This document shows positions 62,900 to 64,000 of a stretch of DNA of 64,000 nt, one piece after another; position 1 is the stretch's first letter; every line of letters starts with the position of its first letter. A model generated the notes under the pieces. That model was not told the origin of the DNA and searched no databases. It saw only the letters and a program-made list of their open reading frames with translations. The position numbers and the translations under genes are program-made. This stretch comes from an uncultured Paraprevotella sp. (GTDB lineage Bacteria > Bacteroidota > Bacteroidia > Bacteroidales > Bacteroidaceae): assembly GCA_910586505.1 (NCBI GenBank), contig CAJUGV010000001.1, positions 248,001 through 312,000 of the forward strand, written 5' to 3'.

Positions 62900-64000
62900 T
62901 CAAATTTTGTAACGCAACAGGAAAGAAAGGTCATTTTTCCCGTACCCGTCTATCCTTTGCAAGCCCTCTCCTATTTCGTCACGGTCGAAATAAGCTGTGA
63001 GTCCGTACTTAACCATACACATCCAACGGGCGGATATATCCCACCGCGCAGTGACTGCAGTTCTTATCCCCCTGCCGTACATGGTCTGATATGAGAAAGC
63101 ATAAAGCAACGAAGGTTCATAAAAGGACATGGGTGCCTTGTAATCTTCGCTATTGAAATACATACACGACAAAGCAAGATTCACCTTGCCTCTTTTTTCC
63201 TTCCACCTGACCGTACTCCCGGCCATATATCCCCTTACATGAAAACCGTACATATCCCGCACTCTCGTATAACGCCCCGTCACACGCAATTCCCAATACC
63301 CGGAAGGCATATACAGTGACTGTATTTTCAGTTTATGATAAAGATAAGGATTTCCATAGCGTTCTTTCCGTTTCAAACGGTATTGTCCCGACAAATCCCA
63401 TTTAGAGCCAACATTCCAGTCTGCCTGCAAAGCAGCGTCCATTCCTTCCGAAACATGAGGAGTGGCATACTTCACCCACGGAAAATAAAAGTAATCCACA
63501 TAAGCCGACAAATGGAGTTCACTGACCGGATCCGCCTCGATACCGGCATAGAAACCGCTTTCGTTTCCAACCGTTCCTCCCTCTGAAAAAGCGGAAGCCC
63601 GCAACCCTACATATTGATAAGCGAACAAACGCTGCAAGGCTACCAGACTGTATTGGTGATTAAAACGGAATACGGCCTTATTAAGTGTGGCCCATCCCTG
63701 ATGGACGTTACTGAAAGCCGTTTCACCGGAAAACATGAACCGATAGCCATGCCAGCGATAATGAATGCTTGCATTCACAAAATCTTTTCCCTGCGGATAA
63801 TACAGTCTGTAAAGTTCCTCTCCTCGTGAAAAAGTTCGGTCGAAATGTTGATAAAGCGCAGTCATCCCCAACGAAAAATAACGGCCGCTCCATGTCACAT
63901 CCGCACCTGTAGTCTGTTCTTTCACATTGTGCTTTTTCTGTAATTCCAATAACGTACGGTGAAGTCCGTCGGTCTTTAAAGAAGAAATAGTTCCGTCCTT
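62900..64000 (-). CDS. Outer-membrane beta-barrel protein, C-terminal part (partial)
   Basis: The frame is open through the right end of the window, so the N-terminus is missing; about 366 residues are seen. The sequence is dominated by alternating aromatic-hydrophobic strands (for example FVNASIHYRWHGYRFMFSGE and LRVTGRYTRVRDMYGFHV) and ends LSFLLRYKI, typical of a barrel's last strand. The upstream residues TDGLHRTLLELQKKH resemble a large Bacteroidales outer-membrane family in which a helix-hairpin-helix stretch precedes a barrel; that match is tentative. No function is known. Confidence 0.75.
   Translation of the reverse strand, partial: KDGTISSLKTDGLHRTLLELQKKHNVKEQTTGADVTWSGRYFSLGMTALYQHFDRTFSRGEELYRLYYPQGKDFVNASIHYRWHGYRFMFSGETAFSNVHQGWATLNKAVFRFNHQYSLVALQRLFAYQYVGLRASAFSEGGTVGNESGFYAGIEADPVSELHLSAYVDYFYFPWVKYATPHVSEGMDAALQADWNVGSKWDLSGQYRLKRKERYGNPYLYHKLKIQSLYMPSGYWELRVTGRYTRVRDMYGFHVRGYMAGSTVRWKEKRGKVNLALSCMYFNSEDYKAPMSFYEPSLLYAFSYQTMYGRGIRTAVTARWDISARWMCMVKYGLTAYFDRDEIGEGLQRIDGYGKNDLSFLLRYKI

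Overview
The window is chromosomal DNA from a Bacteroides-type member of the Bacteroidales; I cannot name the species. Evidence: many -7 promoter boxes of the form TAnnTTTG, some with a -33 TTG element 19-20 bases upstream; typical gene pairs (DUF4271-hemD, rnpA-yidD-tatD-tyrS, DUF3098-uppP-truB-queA-folK); OmpA-like barrels with class-typical leaders; and secreted proteins ending in a GIYIINGKK-like tail. Genes are dense. I see no phage, transposase, CRISPR array or rRNA. Both window ends cut through genes.

Layout. 1-10.1 kb: end of a dipeptidyl-peptidase IV-like protease, purD, two membrane proteins, a zinc/manganese-type ABC binding protein and ATPase without a permease, a large DUF2723 membrane glycosyltransferase candidate, a polysaccharide deacetylase and queG. 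10.1-13.5 kb (minus): a secreted GH51 arabinofuranosidase and an orphan carbohydrate-binding-like tail that looks frameshifted off it. 13.6-20.4 kb: metK behind a SAM-II-like riboswitch, a LOG-family hydrolase, DUF4271-hemD, rnpA-yidD-tatD, tyrS and tRNA-Gln. 20.8-26.7 kb: a heavy-metal RND efflux operon opened by a His-rich exported protein. 26.8-30.6 kb: a gluconate-5-dehydrogenase-like SDR and a secreted FG-GAP protein with a recent tandem duplication. 30.7-36.4 kb (minus): folK, queA, truB, uppP, DUF3098, ftsX-like and miaB. 36.7-38.6 kb (minus): an AT-rich GH127 beta-L-arabinofuranosidase, probably acquired. 38.7-45.2 kb: a CoA transferase, an exported C1 aminopeptidase, diaminopimelate dehydrogenase and two OmpA paralogues.

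45.3-58.1 kb holds menaquinone synthesis in two minus-strand blocks: menC-menE (45.3-47.4 kb), and a HAD-MenI fusion followed by menF-menD-menB (53.2-58.1 kb). Between them lie about 5.8 kb with a plus-strand PadR regulator and PspC membrane protein, a minus-strand 942-residue secreted protein with a 48-residue peptide gene, and a long palindrome. 58.2-64 kb: a PBP4-type carboxypeptidase with a small membrane protein, nadB, a radical SAM protein and the C-terminal part of an outer-membrane barrel protein.

How it fits together: metK makes SAM, which queA uses directly; queG, queA, truB and miaB all modify tRNA. GH51, GH127 and the secreted modular proteins point to plant-arabinan use or surface glycan binding. 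The men genes feed anaerobic respiration. The points most worth a second look are the SAM-II element, the split men operon with its inserted PadR/PspC/secreted-protein block, the short peptide gene, the PadR operator candidate, the detached GH51 tail, and a set of long AT-rich intergenic palindromes.
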